Assembly: GCF_938040765.1 (NCBI RefSeq)
Contig: NZ_CALIAA010000135.1
Location: forward strand, 1-13,688
Length of the DNA stretch: 13,688 nt
From: an uncultured Fretibacterium sp.
GTDB lineage: Bacteria > Synergistota > Synergistia > Synergistales > Aminobacteriaceae
Direction: 5' to 3'
The position numbers and the translations under genes are program-made. Of this stretch, positions 6,611 to 13,402 are shown in pieces (position 1 is the stretch's first letter; every line of letters starts with the position of its first letter). The notes under the pieces are model-generated. The model made no database searches and was not told where the DNA came from. It was given only the letters and a program-made list of their open reading frames with translations.

Positions 6611-6796
6611 ATGGCAAGGAAGGCTATGAGACACAAGGCGACACTGGCCCCTAAGTTCGAGGTGCGGCGGCACAACCGCTGCCCGCTGTGCGGCAGGGTG
6701 CACGCCTATATGCGTATGTTCGATATGTGCCGCTGCTGCTTCCGCAAGCTGGCCCGGGAGGGCAGAATACCCGGCGTCGTCAAATCGAGCTGGTAG
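6611..6796 (+). CDS. rpsN: 30S ribosomal protein S14, zinc-binding (type Z)
   Basis: A 61-residue short S14 of the zinc-binding type, located in the 30S head. The four ligands are intact: C24 and C27 in CPLCGRVH, and C40 and C43 in CRCCFRKLA. The C-terminus GRIPGVVKSSW is typical. There is also an extra cysteine at 42. Many genomes hold a second, zinc-independent S14 gene for zinc limitation; none is visible here. The ATG at 6611 follows the purine-rich AGGGGGCAAGG (6593-6603). Confidence 0.97.
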   Translation: MARKAMRHKATLAPKFEVRRHNRCPLCGRVHAYMRMFDMCRCCFRKLAREGRIPGVVKSSW

Positions 6797-6813
6797 CCTA
6801 GGGGGGCAACGGA

Positions 6814-7218
6814 ATGTACGTTAACGATCCCATCGCGGATATGCTCACGAGGGTGCGCAACGCGAACATGATTTACAGCGACAGCGTGGATGTTCCCGCC
6901 AGCAAGATGAAGCTGGCCATCGCCCGGATCCTCAAGGAAGAGGGCTATATCAGGAACTTCAAGACGATCACCGACCCGAAGAAGCCCTATGCTTCGATCC
7001 GCATCTTCCTCTCCTACGGCCCCGACCGCGAGCGCGTGATTCAGGGGCTGCGCCGGATCAGTAAGCCGGGGCGAAGGATCTACGTAGGCAAGGACAAGCT
7101 GCCCGTCGTCATGGGGGGGCTTGGGCTGGCCGTGCTCTCGACCTCCCAGGGCCTGAAGTCGGGCTCCGAGGCCGCCAAGCTGGGGCTGGGCGGAGAAGTC
7201 CTCTGCTACGTCTGGTAA
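6814..7218 (+). CDS. rpsH: 30S ribosomal protein S8
   Basis: A 134-residue S8, a central-domain 16S rRNA binder that in E. coli represses the spc operon. Clear signatures are NDPIADMLTRVRNANMIY at the N-terminus, ILKEEGYIRNF, then the C-terminal rRNA-binding block LRRISKPGRRIYVGKDKLPV, GGLGLAVLSTSQGL and GLGGEVLCYVW. The SD is the G-run at 6801-6806. I did not find an S8-type mimic structure upstream of rplE. Confidence 0.97.
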   Translation: MYVNDPIADMLTRVRNANMIYSDSVDVPASKMKLAIARILKEEGYIRNFKTITDPKKPYASIRIFLSYGPDRERVIQGLRRISKPGRRIYVGKDKLPVVMGGLGLAVLSTSQGLKSGSEAAKLGLGGEVLCYVW

Positions 7219-7233
7219 GGGGGGCTTTTAGGG

Positions 7234-7773
7234 ATGTCTCGCATTGGACGCAAGGCGATCGTCCTCCCCAAGGGGACGAGCGTGACGATTAAAGGAGATA
7301 AGGTCGTGGTGAAGGGCACGAAGGGGGAGCTGAACACCCCGTTGATGCCCGGAATTGCGGTGGACGTCTCGGACGACAGGGTCGTGGTGTCCCGGTCGAA
7401 CGACGAGAAGCAGACCTGCGCCTGGCACGGGATGACCCGGGCCCTGATCGCCAACATGGTGACCGGGGTGACCGAGGGGTTCCAGAAGACGATGGAGATC
7501 GTCGGCGTGGGCTGGAGGGCCCAGCTGCAGGGCAAGAAGCTCGTCATGAACCTGGGCTTTTCCCATCCGGTCGAGTTCACCCCTCCCCAGGGGGTCGAGA
7601 TCGTCGTGGAGAACCCGGTCAAACTCGTCGTCAAGGGAATCGATAAGGAGCTGGTGGGGCAGACCTGCGCCCTCATCCGGGAGTATCGCCCGCCGGAGCC
7701 CTATCATGGCAAGGGGATTCGTTTCCAGGACGAGCATATCGTTCGCAAGGCCGGTAAGACCGGCGCGAAGTAG
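7234..7773 (+). CDS. rplF: 50S ribosomal protein L6
   Basis: A 179-residue L6 with two similar domains, sitting near the sarcin-ricin loop and the factor-binding site. It begins MSRIGRKAIVLPKGTSV, has LIANMVTGVTEGFQKTMEIV in the linker region, VGWRAQLQGKKLVMNLGFSH in the second domain and the diagnostic RPPEPYHGKGIRF near the end. GTAAGGGGGG (7215-7224) in the spacer acts as SD. Length and both domains are complete. Confidence 0.97.
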   Translation: MSRIGRKAIVLPKGTSVTIKGDKVVVKGTKGELNTPLMPGIAVDVSDDRVVVSRSNDEKQTCAWHGMTRALIANMVTGVTEGFQKTMEIVGVGWRAQLQGKKLVMNLGFSHPVEFTPPQGVEIVVENPVKLVVKGIDKELVGQTCALIREYRPPEPYHGKGIRFQDEHIVRKAGKTGAK

Positions 7774-7790
7774 GCGAGGGTGGACTCGAA

Positions 7791-8156
7791 ATGAAGAAGA
7801 GAAGCAGAAACGACTTGCGCGTCGTGCGGCATGAGAGGCTGCGCCGGACGCTTGCGGGCACGGCCGAGAAGCCGAGGATGGCCGTCTTTCACAGCTTGAA
7901 GTACGTTTACGTCCAGATCATCGACGACGACCTGGGGCATACTCTGGCGGCGGCCTCCAGCCTGGAGAAATCTGTCCGGGAAGGGCTCAAGGGGACCTGC
8001 AACGTCGAGGCCGCCAAGGCGGTCGGCAAGCTGGCCGCGGAGCGGGCGAGGGCGAAGGGAATCGAGGCGGTGGTCTTCGACCGCGGCGGCCATGAGTATC
8101 ATGGCAAGGTCAAGGCCCTGGCTGATGCGGCCCGCGAGGCCGGCCTCAAGTTTTAA
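7791..8156 (+). CDS. rplR: 50S ribosomal protein L18
   Basis: A 121-residue L18, one of the 5S rRNA-binding proteins of the central protuberance with L5 and L25. The N-terminal RNDLRVVRHERLRRTLAGTA, the core PRMAVFHSLKYVYVQIIDDD, the conserved AKAVGKLAAERARAKGIEAV and VFDRGGHEYHGKVKALADAA, and the end REAGLKF all match the family. The start is ATG at 7791 with GGCGAGGGTGG (7773-7783) upstream. Confidence 0.97.
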   Translation: MKKRSRNDLRVVRHERLRRTLAGTAEKPRMAVFHSLKYVYVQIIDDDLGHTLAAASSLEKSVREGLKGTCNVEAAKAVGKLAAERARAKGIEAVVFDRGGHEYHGKVKALADAAREAGLKF

Positions 8157-8194
8157 TCGGCCTCGGCTGAATATTTTAGGAGAGCAGGCTGATC

Positions 8195-8716
8195 ATGATC
8201 AAGAAGCGAATCGATGCTAAATCCCTGGAGCTGAAAGAGCGCGTTGTCGCCATCAATCGCGTGAGCAAGGTCGTCAAGGGCGGCAAACGCTTCAAGTTCG
8301 CCGTGCTTGTCGTCGTCGGGGACGGCGAACGCTATGTCGGAGCGGGGATCGGCAAGGCCAAGGAGATATCCGAGGCCGTGCGCAAGGGGATCGACAAGGC
8401 GAGCAAGGAGCTCGTGGAGATCCGCCGGGCTGGGGATACGATGCCCCACCCCGTCACGGGCAACTTCGGAGCCGCCGCGGTCCTGTTGAAGCCCGCTCCT
8501 GCCGGAACGGGAGTCATCGCCGGCGGGGTGGTGCGCGCCATCATGGAGCTGGGCGGCGTCAAGGACGTCGTCACCAAGGTCGTGGGGCGTACCTCCAACT
8601 CCATCAACGTGGCCTGGGCGACCCTGGAGGCCATCAAGGAGACCCGTACCGCGGAGGAGATCTACAAGCTGCGCGGGAAGAAGGCCCCGGAACCCGCGGC
8701 CGCATCCGCGGACTAG
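8195..8716 (+). CDS. rpsE: 30S ribosomal protein S5
   Basis: A 173-residue S5, part of the mRNA entry channel and of decoding fidelity, where spectinomycin-resistance changes map in other species. The double-stranded-RNA-binding-like domain has VVAINRVSKVVKGGKRFKF and VVVGDGERYVGAGIGKAKEI. The S5 C-terminal fold shows PAPAGTGVIAGGVVRAIMEL and VVGRTSNSINVAWATLEAI. TAGGAGAG (8178-8185) gives the SD before the ATG at 8195. A short Ala-rich tail ends the protein. Confidence 0.97.
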   Translation: MIKKRIDAKSLELKERVVAINRVSKVVKGGKRFKFAVLVVVGDGERYVGAGIGKAKEISEAVRKGIDKASKELVEIRRAGDTMPHPVTGNFGAAAVLLKPAPAGTGVIAGGVVRAIMELGGVKDVVTKVVGRTSNSINVAWATLEAIKETRTAEEIYKLRGKKAPEPAAASAD

Positions 8717-8747
8717 GCGGACTCGGGTGCATTAGGAGGTTGTCCCT

Positions 8748-8930
8748 ATGGCTAAGATAAGGATCAAATGGGTCAAGAGCGCCATCGGGTTCGCGGAGCG
8801 TCAGAAGCGGACCCTCAAGGCTTTGGGATTTCACAAGCTGCAGTCGACGGTGGAACACGAGGATACCCCTCAGATCCGCGGCATGATCGAGCACGTCAGG
8901 CACCTGGTCGTCTGGACGAGCGATAACTGA
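8748..8930 (+). CDS. rpmD: 50S ribosomal protein L30
   Basis: A 60-residue L30, the normal bacterial length. It has the expected IRIKWVKSAIGFAERQKRTL, then LKALGFHKLQSTVEHEDTPQ and IRGMIEHVRHLVVW. Not all bacterial lineages keep rpmD, and here it is intact between rpsE and rplO as in E. coli and Bacillus. The SD TAGGAGG (8733-8739) is strong. The TGA stop overlaps the SD of rplO. Confidence 0.96.
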   Translation: MAKIRIKWVKSAIGFAERQKRTLKALGFHKLQSTVEHEDTPQIRGMIEHVRHLVVWTSDN

Positions 8931-8944
8931 GGAGGCGGACGCAC

Positions 8945-9391
8945 ATGAATATTCACGATCTCAGCCCCGCACCGGGCTCCCGAAAGAAGGCCAAGCGCCT
9001 GGGGCAGGGAATCGCCAGCGGCACGGGCAAGACCGCGGGGAAGGGCCACAAGGGACACAAGGCCCGGGCGGGCGGCGGCGTGCGCCCCGGGTTCGAGGGA
9101 GGCCAGATGCCTTTGGCCCGCAGGGTGCCCAAGCGCGGCTTCAACAACGCCCGTTTCGCCCGGGAGTATCAAATCGTCAATGTCTCTTCCCTGAACGATA
9201 AGTTCGAGGCGGGCCGCGAGGTTACCGCTCACGATCTCCTGAACGCGGGGCTGATCCGTTCCGACTCCCTGCCCGTCAAGATACTGGCGAAGGGAGATCT
9301 CGCCAAGGCGTTGACCCTGAAGGTCGACGCGGTCAGCGGCGGGGCGCGTGCGAAGATCGAGGCGGCAGGCGGGAAGGTCGAGGGGATCTGA
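8945..9391 (+). CDS. rplO: 50S ribosomal protein L15
   Basis: A 148-residue L15, a late-assembly 50S protein with a long basic glycine-rich N-terminal extension. Visible hallmarks are IHDLSPAPGSRKKAKRLGQG, then ASGTGKTAGKGHKGHKARAG, GGVRPGFEGGQMPLARRVPK and RGFNN. The C-terminal globular part ends KIEAAGGKVEGI. AGGAGG (8930-8935) overlaps the rpmD stop. Only one base separates the rplO stop from the GTG of secY. Confidence 0.97.
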   Translation: MNIHDLSPAPGSRKKAKRLGQGIASGTGKTAGKGHKGHKARAGGGVRPGFEGGQMPLARRVPKRGFNNARFAREYQIVNVSSLNDKFEAGREVTAHDLLNAGLIRSDSLPVKILAKGDLAKALTLKVDAVSGGARAKIEAAGGKVEGI

Positions 9392-9392
9392 C

Positions 9393-10697
9393 GTGCTCGG
9401 GTCTTTCGGCGACGCCTTCAGACTGCCCGACCTAAAACGACGGATCCTGTTCACCCTCGGCGTCTTGTTCGTCTTCCGGCTTGGGGCCCATATCCCAACG
9501 CCGGGCGTCGATACGGCGGCGATGGCTCAGCTCTTCGGCGGCAACAACAGCGGGGTTCTGGATTTCCTGAACCTCTTCTCCGGCGGGGCCCTGCAGCGTT
9601 TCAGCATCTTCTCCCTCGGGGTCGCTCCCTACATTAACTCGAGCATCGTCATGCAGCTCCTGGTCGTCATCTTCCCCTACCTGGAGAAGCTCCAGAAGGA
9701 CAACACCGAGGGGCGCAAGAAGATCGTCCAGTGGACGCGCTACGGTTCCGTGCTCTTCGCCGTGGTGCAGGGCGTGGGGATGACGGCGTGGCTGGGAAGC
9801 CTCGGGATCTTCTCCGGCAGCTTCTTCAGCGCGCTTCTGGTCGTGACGACGCTCACGGCGGGTTCCATCGCCGTGATGTGGATGGGCGAGGAGCTGTCGG
9901 ATCACGGCATCGGCAACGGCATCTCTCTCCTGATCTTCGCGGGCATCGTGGCCCGGATTCCCGAGGCGGTGATGCAGAGCTGGAACATGGTCCGCGTGGG
10001 GCAGCTGAACCTGCTGGCGCTCCTGGTCGGGCTCATCCTCATGGTCGTCGTCGTCGCGGGGTGCATCATGCTCCAGGAGGGGCAGCGGCGTCTGCCGGTC
10101 CAGTACGCCAAGCGCGTGGTGGGCAACAAGGTGTACGGCGGCCAGAGCACGTTTATTCCGCTGAGGGTCAATCAGTCCGGGGTCATCCCCATCATCTTCG
10201 CCTCCTCCATCCTGATCTTCCCCTACACGGTGGCGAATTTCTTCAGCGAGAGCTCCGTTGGACGATTCCTCAAGGCTCTTTTTGAGCCAAACAGCCTGTT
10301 CTACATCATCTGCTATGTCGCGCTGATCATATTCTTCGCCTACTTCTACACGGCGGTCGTCTTCAACCCAACGGACATCGCCAACAACATGAAGAAGTAC
10401 GGCGGGTTCATCCTGGGCATCCGGCCCGGTCAGCCCACGGCGGACTACATCACGAAGGTGATGGAGCGCATCACGCTGGGCGGGGCCGTCTTTTTGGCGA
10501 TCATCGCCCTGGTCCCCAACTTCATGTCCTCCATCATGGGGATCAAGAGCTTCTATTTCGGCGGCACGGCGGTCCTGATCGTCGTCGGCGTCGCGCTCGA
10601 CACCGTACATCAGATCGAGGCCCAGCTTTTGATGCGCCACTACGACGGCATCCTCAGGAAGTCCGGTGGAAAATCGGGCAGCCTGCTCCGCATGTAA
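9393..10697 (+). CDS. secY: Preprotein translocase subunit SecY
   Basis: A 434-residue multispanning inner-membrane protein, the channel of the Sec translocon, working with SecE, SecG and SecA or the ribosome. About ten hydrophobic segments are visible. Signatures include FRLGAHIPTPGVD (residues 28-40), the plug region NNSGVLDFLNLFSGGALQRF (51-70), LGVAPYINSSIVMQL (75-89), ELSDHGIGNGISLLIF (167-182) and the cytoplasmic loop GIRPGQPTADYI (342-353), whose Arg corresponds to the essential E. coli Arg357. The start is GTG 9393, one base after the rplO stop, with AGGGGA (9381-9386) as SD. A longer frame into rplO is rejected. Confidence 0.97.
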   Translation: MLGSFGDAFRLPDLKRRILFTLGVLFVFRLGAHIPTPGVDTAAMAQLFGGNNSGVLDFLNLFSGGALQRFSIFSLGVAPYINSSIVMQLLVVIFPYLEKLQKDNTEGRKKIVQWTRYGSVLFAVVQGVGMTAWLGSLGIFSGSFFSALLVVTTLTAGSIAVMWMGEELSDHGIGNGISLLIFAGIVARIPEAVMQSWNMVRVGQLNLLALLVGLILMVVVVAGCIMLQEGQRRLPVQYAKRVVGNKVYGGQSTFIPLRVNQSGVIPIIFASSILIFPYTVANFFSESSVGRFLKALFEPNSLFYIICYVALIIFFAYFYTAVVFNPTDIANNMKKYGGFILGIRPGQPTADYITKVMERITLGGAVFLAIIALVPNFMSSIMGIKSFYFGGTAVLIVVGVALDTVHQIEAQLLMRHYDGILRKSGGKSGSLLRM

Positions 10698-10718
10698 GGG
10701 CATAGGAGGCGAATCACC

Positions 10719-11372
10719 GTGAGATTGGTCCTTTTAGGTGCTCCGGGCTCGGGAAAGGGAACGCAGGCCGCCCTTTTGAAGGAGCGTCTTGGCTGTGCCC
10801 ACGTCTCGACCGGCGATATCTTTCGGAAGAACCTGAAGGAGGAGACGCCTCTCGGTATCCTTGCCCGCAGCTACATGGACAAGGGGGCCCTGGTTCCCGA
10901 CGAGGTCGTCCTGAAGATGGTGTCGGGCCGTCTTCTGGAGCCCGACATGAAGGGGGGGTTCCTGCTGGACGGTTTTCCCCGCACCATAGCGCAGGCGGAG
11001 TTCCTCGAGAGCTTCCTTGCGGAGCGAGGCCAGGCGCTGGATGCGGTCATCCTCTTCGACATCGGGGACGAGGCCCTGGTCCGGCGTCTCTCAAACCGGC
11101 GGACCTGCCGCTCCTGCGGGGCGATCTTCAACCTCCTGACCCTGGACGGGGACGGGCACAGCTGCCCTGCCTGCAGCGGGGAGCTTTATCAGAGGGACGA
11201 CGACGAGGAGTCCGTGATCCGAAATCGATTGAAGGTCTTCCACGACCAGACCCAGCCGCTGATCGACTGGTATGGGAAAAAGGGACTGCTGAGCGCTGTG
11301 GACGCCTCTCAGGCTCCGGAAGCGGCCTATGGCGATATCGCGGCGATTCTGAAACGGCATGGTGCATCTTAA
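10719..11372 (+). CDS. adk: Adenylate kinase, zinc-lid type
   Basis: A 217-residue cytosolic enzyme interconverting ATP plus AMP and two ADP. The P-loop GAPGSGKGT is at residues 8-16, STGDIFR of the AMP site at 30-36 and DGFPRT at 84-89. The LID domain carries four cysteines at 130, 133, 149 and 152 (CRSC and CPAC), which form a structural zinc site in the long adenylate kinases of many Gram-positive-like lineages. The start is GTG 10719 with AGGAGG at 10704-10709. Its 3' end overlaps the family-supported map start by 14 nt. Placement after secY is a widespread arrangement. Confidence 0.97.
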   Translation: MRLVLLGAPGSGKGTQAALLKERLGCAHVSTGDIFRKNLKEETPLGILARSYMDKGALVPDEVVLKMVSGRLLEPDMKGGFLLDGFPRTIAQAEFLESFLAERGQALDAVILFDIGDEALVRRLSNRRTCRSCGAIFNLLTLDGDGHSCPACSGELYQRDDDEESVIRNRLKVFHDQTQPLIDWYGKKGLLSAVDASQAPEAAYGDIAAILKRHGAS

Positions 11373-12135
11373 GTCGGAGGAGGAGCTCGTCCTGATGCGT
11401 CGGGCGGGCAAGGTGGTCGCGGAGGTGCTGGACCTCCTGCGGGAGGCCGTCCGCCCGGGCATCTCCACGGGAGAGCTGGACCGCATGGCGGAGGAGCATA
11501 TCCGCTCCTGCGGGGCGGCGCCCGCGTTCAAGGGATACCGTCCTGCGCCCTCCATGAGCCCCTTTCCGGGGACGATCTGCGCCTCGATCAACGAGGAGAT
11601 CGTCCATGGTTTTCCCAGCGACGGGCGCAGGCTGGCGGAGGGCGACATCCTGAGCGTGGACGTTGGGGCCTGCCTGGACGGTTATTATGGGGATGCCGCC
11701 TGTACCTACCCCGTGGGGGCCGTCAGCGCGGAGCGTCGGAAGCTCCTCGACGTGACGGAGGCGTCTCTGAACCGCGCCATCGCCGCGGCCCTCGCGGGCA
11801 GGACGATCGGAGATATCGGACATGCCGTCGAGTCCTACGTCGTTCCGCTGGGGTACGGCATCGTCCGGGACTTTACGGGGCACGGCGTGGGGAAGAAGCT
11901 TCATGAGGCGCCCCAGGTCCCCAACTTCGGGCGCTCCGGTCGGGGCGTGACCCTCCAGCCCGGCATGACCCTGGCGATAGAGCCCATGATCATGGCGGGG
12001 CGCGAGAAGGTCCTGATCGGAGCGAACGGGTGGGTGGTCGTTACCGCCGACGGTTCCGATGCAGCGCATTTCGAGAGGTCCATCGCCGTTACGGCCGATG
12101 GGCCGGAGATATTGACTCCATGGACAAGTCCCTAG
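11359..12135 (+). CDS. map: Methionine aminopeptidase, type I
   Basis: A 258-residue metallo-aminopeptidase that removes the initiator methionine from nascent proteins. All five metal ligands are in place: D101, D112, H175, E208 and E239. The catalytic histidines correspond to H83 (VHGFPS) and H182 (LHEAP). Each is offset by four from the E. coli numbering. The N-terminus MVHLKSEEELVLMRRAGKVV fits the family, which favours ATG 11359 inside the end of adk. That start has a weak SD, however, whereas GGAGGAGGAG at 11376-11385 sits well before an in-frame ATG at 11395. The 3' end overlaps the next gene by 16 nt. Confidence 0.96.
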   Translation: MVHLKSEEELVLMRRAGKVVAEVLDLLREAVRPGISTGELDRMAEEHIRSCGAAPAFKGYRPAPSMSPFPGTICASINEEIVHGFPSDGRRLAEGDILSVDVGACLDGYYGDAACTYPVGAVSAERRKLLDVTEASLNRAIAAALAGRTIGDIGHAVESYVVPLGYGIVRDFTGHGVGKKLHEAPQVPNFGRSGRGVTLQPGMTLAIEPMIMAGREKVLIGANGWVVVTADGSDAAHFERSIAVTADGPEILTPWTSP

Positions 12136-12452
12136 ACCCCCGCTTCGGACCCTACAGACTGGGGCAGGTGGTGCTCTCCAGAAGGGGCAAGGACAGGGGA
12201 AACCGCTATGTGGTGGTGGGTTTCCCGGAAGAGGACAGATTGGCCCTGGCGGACGCGGACCGGTTCAACGTGTCGCGGCCGAAGAGGAAGAATCCGAAGC
12301 ATGTGCAGCCGACGTCGCTCTTTGCGGCGGAGGTCGCCGAGTGGGTACGGTCGGGCAGGGACATTGACCGGGGGCGCTTTTGTCAGATCCTGAACGCGCT
12401 CGATGGAGATGCGCTGAACGAGGAAAGAAGTCGGAACGGAGAGGCAGGGTAG
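12120..12452 (+). CDS. KOW-domain RNA-binding protein (L14e/L6e/L27e-like)
   Basis: A 110-residue protein with a KOW-like segment at about 15-45 (LGQVVLSRRGKDRGNRYVVV), then LALADADRFNVSRPKRKNPK with a basic patch. It resembles the small proteins lying between map and infA in Firmicutes, such as Bacillus YbzG, which are related to archaeal and eukaryotic L14e. Their role is not established; ribosome or rRNA association is likely from the fold and the neighbours (inference). The C-terminal half, with a helical EVAEWVRSGRD stretch, is longer than I expect for YbzG. ATG 12120 overlaps the map stop and has GGAG at 12105-12108. The infA ATG lies 3 nt past the stop. Confidence 0.85.
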   Translation: MDKSLDPRFGPYRLGQVVLSRRGKDRGNRYVVVGFPEEDRLALADADRFNVSRPKRKNPKHVQPTSLFAAEVAEWVRSGRDIDRGRFCQILNALDGDALNEERSRNGEAG

Positions 12453-12455
12453 CGA

Positions 12456-12677
12456 ATGGCAAACAAAGAGGAAGTCATCGAAGCGAGGGGCGTCGTCTCG
12501 GAACCTCTTCCCAACGCCATGTTTCGTGTGGAGCTGGAGAACGGGCACAAGCTCCTGGCTCACGTCTCGGGCAAGATGCGAATGCATTTCATCCGGATCC
12601 TTCCCGGGGACAGGGTCCTGGTCGAGGTCTCCCCTTACGATCTCACCAGGGGAAGGATCATTTACCGCTATAAATAA
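12456..12677 (+). CDS. infA: Translation initiation factor IF-1
   Basis: A 73-residue S1-like OB-fold protein that occupies the 30S A site during initiation with IF-2 and IF-3. It is near-consensus: MANKEEVIEARGVVSEPLPN, AMFRVELENGHKLLAHVSGK, MRMHFIRILPGDRVLVEVSP and YDLTRGRIIYRYK. The ATG is 3 nt after the KOW-protein stop, with GGAGAGG (12438-12444) upstream. It is followed by a 162-nt gene-free gap before rpmJ, so it may be the last gene of its own co-regulated block (inference). Confidence 0.97.
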   Translation: MANKEEVIEARGVVSEPLPNAMFRVELENGHKLLAHVSGKMRMHFIRILPGDRVLVEVSPYDLTRGRIIYRYK

Positions 12678-12839
12678 ACGGGGAGCGTCCGGCCCTCTGT
12701 TCTCCGTCGGAGGTCCCGATTCGGATGGGGGGCGCAGGCTGAAAGCCCGTATGTTGGAGTTGAATGACCAGGAAGCGCTGGGGGCTGTTTGTGTGTCCCG
12801 GCCGGCGTTTTTCTGAAGATTTGCTGAGGAGTGGGAACA
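12678..12839 (+). other. Gene-free infA-rpmJ gap
   Basis: A 162-nt stretch, the second longest gap in the window. It contains small self-complementary pieces, for instance CTCCGTCGGAG around 12700, and an outer pairing GCGTCC (12684-12689) with GGGCGC (12728-12733). A 21-codon reading frame begins at the ATG in GTATGTTGG (12750s) and ends TTTTTCTGA, but it has no good SD and no recognisable product. GCTGGG and CCCGGC flank a loop before a GTTTTT run, a weak terminator-like shape. I see no strong -35/-10 pair. A regulatory leader for the downstream alpha genes is possible but not demonstrated. Confidence 0.5.
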
Positions 12840-12965
12840 ATGAAGGTGAAACCGTCGGTCAAACCGATCTCTGAGTTTTGTCGTGTGATTCGGCGCAACG
12901 GCGTCGTGCGGATCATCTGCAGCCGCGACCCGCGCCACAAGCAGCGTCAGGGTGCGAGGAGGTAA
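12840..12965 (+). CDS. rpmJ: 50S ribosomal protein L36, one zinc ligand missing
   Basis: A 41-codon gene. The product starts MKVKPSVKPISEFCRVIRRN, has GVVRIICSRDPRHKQRQG and ends ARR. L36 binds 23S rRNA and usually holds one zinc with three Cys and one His. Here C14, C27 and H33 are present but position 11, normally Cys, is Ser (codon TCT, one base from TGT). The three-residue C-terminal extension ARR includes the codons AGG AGG, which double as the SD of rpsM. The start is ATG 12840 with TGAGGAG (12825-12831) upstream. Identity is certain from sequence and position; zinc binding is uncertain. Confidence 0.96.
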   Translation: MKVKPSVKPISEFCRVIRRNGVVRIICSRDPRHKQRQGARR

Positions 12966-12971
12966 GAGGGA

Positions 12972-13349
12972 ATGGCTCGTATTTCAGGTGTGGACATCCC
13001 GCGCGAGAAGCGCATTGAAATTGCGTTGACCTATATCTTCGGCATCGGCCTTCCCTCGTCGAAGAAGATTCTGGCGGCCACGGGCGTCGACCCCAATATC
13101 CGGGTCAAGGACCTCTCGGAGGCCGACGTGCAGAAGCTGCGCCGCGAGATCGAGGACCACTACCGGGTGGAGGGCGACCTGCGCCGCGAGGTCTCGATGA
13201 ACATCAAGCGGCTGATCGACATCGGCTGCTACAGGGGGCTCCGGCACAAGCAGGGGCTGCCCGTCCGGGGTCAGAAGACGAAGACCAACGCCAGGACGCG
13301 CAAGGGGCCGCGGCGTACTGTAGCCAATAAGAAGATGGCGGGCAAGTAG
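12972..13349 (+). CDS. rpsM: 30S ribosomal protein S13
   Basis: A 125-residue S13, which contacts L5 across the subunit interface and partners S19. The canonical start ARISGVDIPREKRIEIALTY is followed by IFGIGLPSSKKIL, the helix region VQKLRREIEDHYRVEGDLRR, then INI-type NIKRLIDIGCYRGLRHKQGL and the basic tail PVRGQKTKTNARTRKGPRR. The ATG at 12972 is 9 nt past AGGAGG (12957-12962), which lies in the last codons of rpmJ. Complete and ordinary. Confidence 0.97.
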   Translation: MARISGVDIPREKRIEIALTYIFGIGLPSSKKILAATGVDPNIRVKDLSEADVQKLRREIEDHYRVEGDLRREVSMNIKRLIDIGCYRGLRHKQGLPVRGQKTKTNARTRKGPRRTVANKKMAGK

Positions 13350-13384
13350 GCTTGGGCCTGCCGAATCGATAGAAGCGATTTTTT

Positions 13385-13392
13385 GGAGGAGG
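13385..13392 (+). promoter_or_regulatory. Shine-Dalgarno site for rpsK
   Basis: GGAGGAGG ends 10 nt before the GTG at 13403, where the S11 frame begins with AKRTVRKGKKREKK. It supports that GTG as the start. Confidence 0.75.
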
Positions 13393-13402
13393 CGAAACGC
13401 GC

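Noticed and set aside
12030..12119. A 30-residue upstream extension of the KOW-protein frame inside map.
   Set aside because: The extension overlaps conserved MAP codons, is Arg-rich shadow-like, and the ATG at 12120 gives the family-like start with the operon's usual short overlap.
12755..12790. TTGAAT at a promoter-like distance from a possible -10 box in the infA-rpmJ gap.
   Set aside because: The hexamer 17 nt downstream does not resemble TATAAT, and no better pair was found.
12750..12816. A 21-codon frame (starting MLELNDQEALG) in the infA-rpmJ gap.
   Set aside because: No good SD, no recognisable product, and such short frames are common by chance in GC-rich sequence.
13364..13384. 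AATCG/CGATT stem followed by TTTTTT between rpsM and rpsK, resembling a terminator.
   Set aside because: The stem is only five pairs, AT-rich and shares bases with the T-run; it sits directly before a strong SD for rpsK, so termination here is unlikely.
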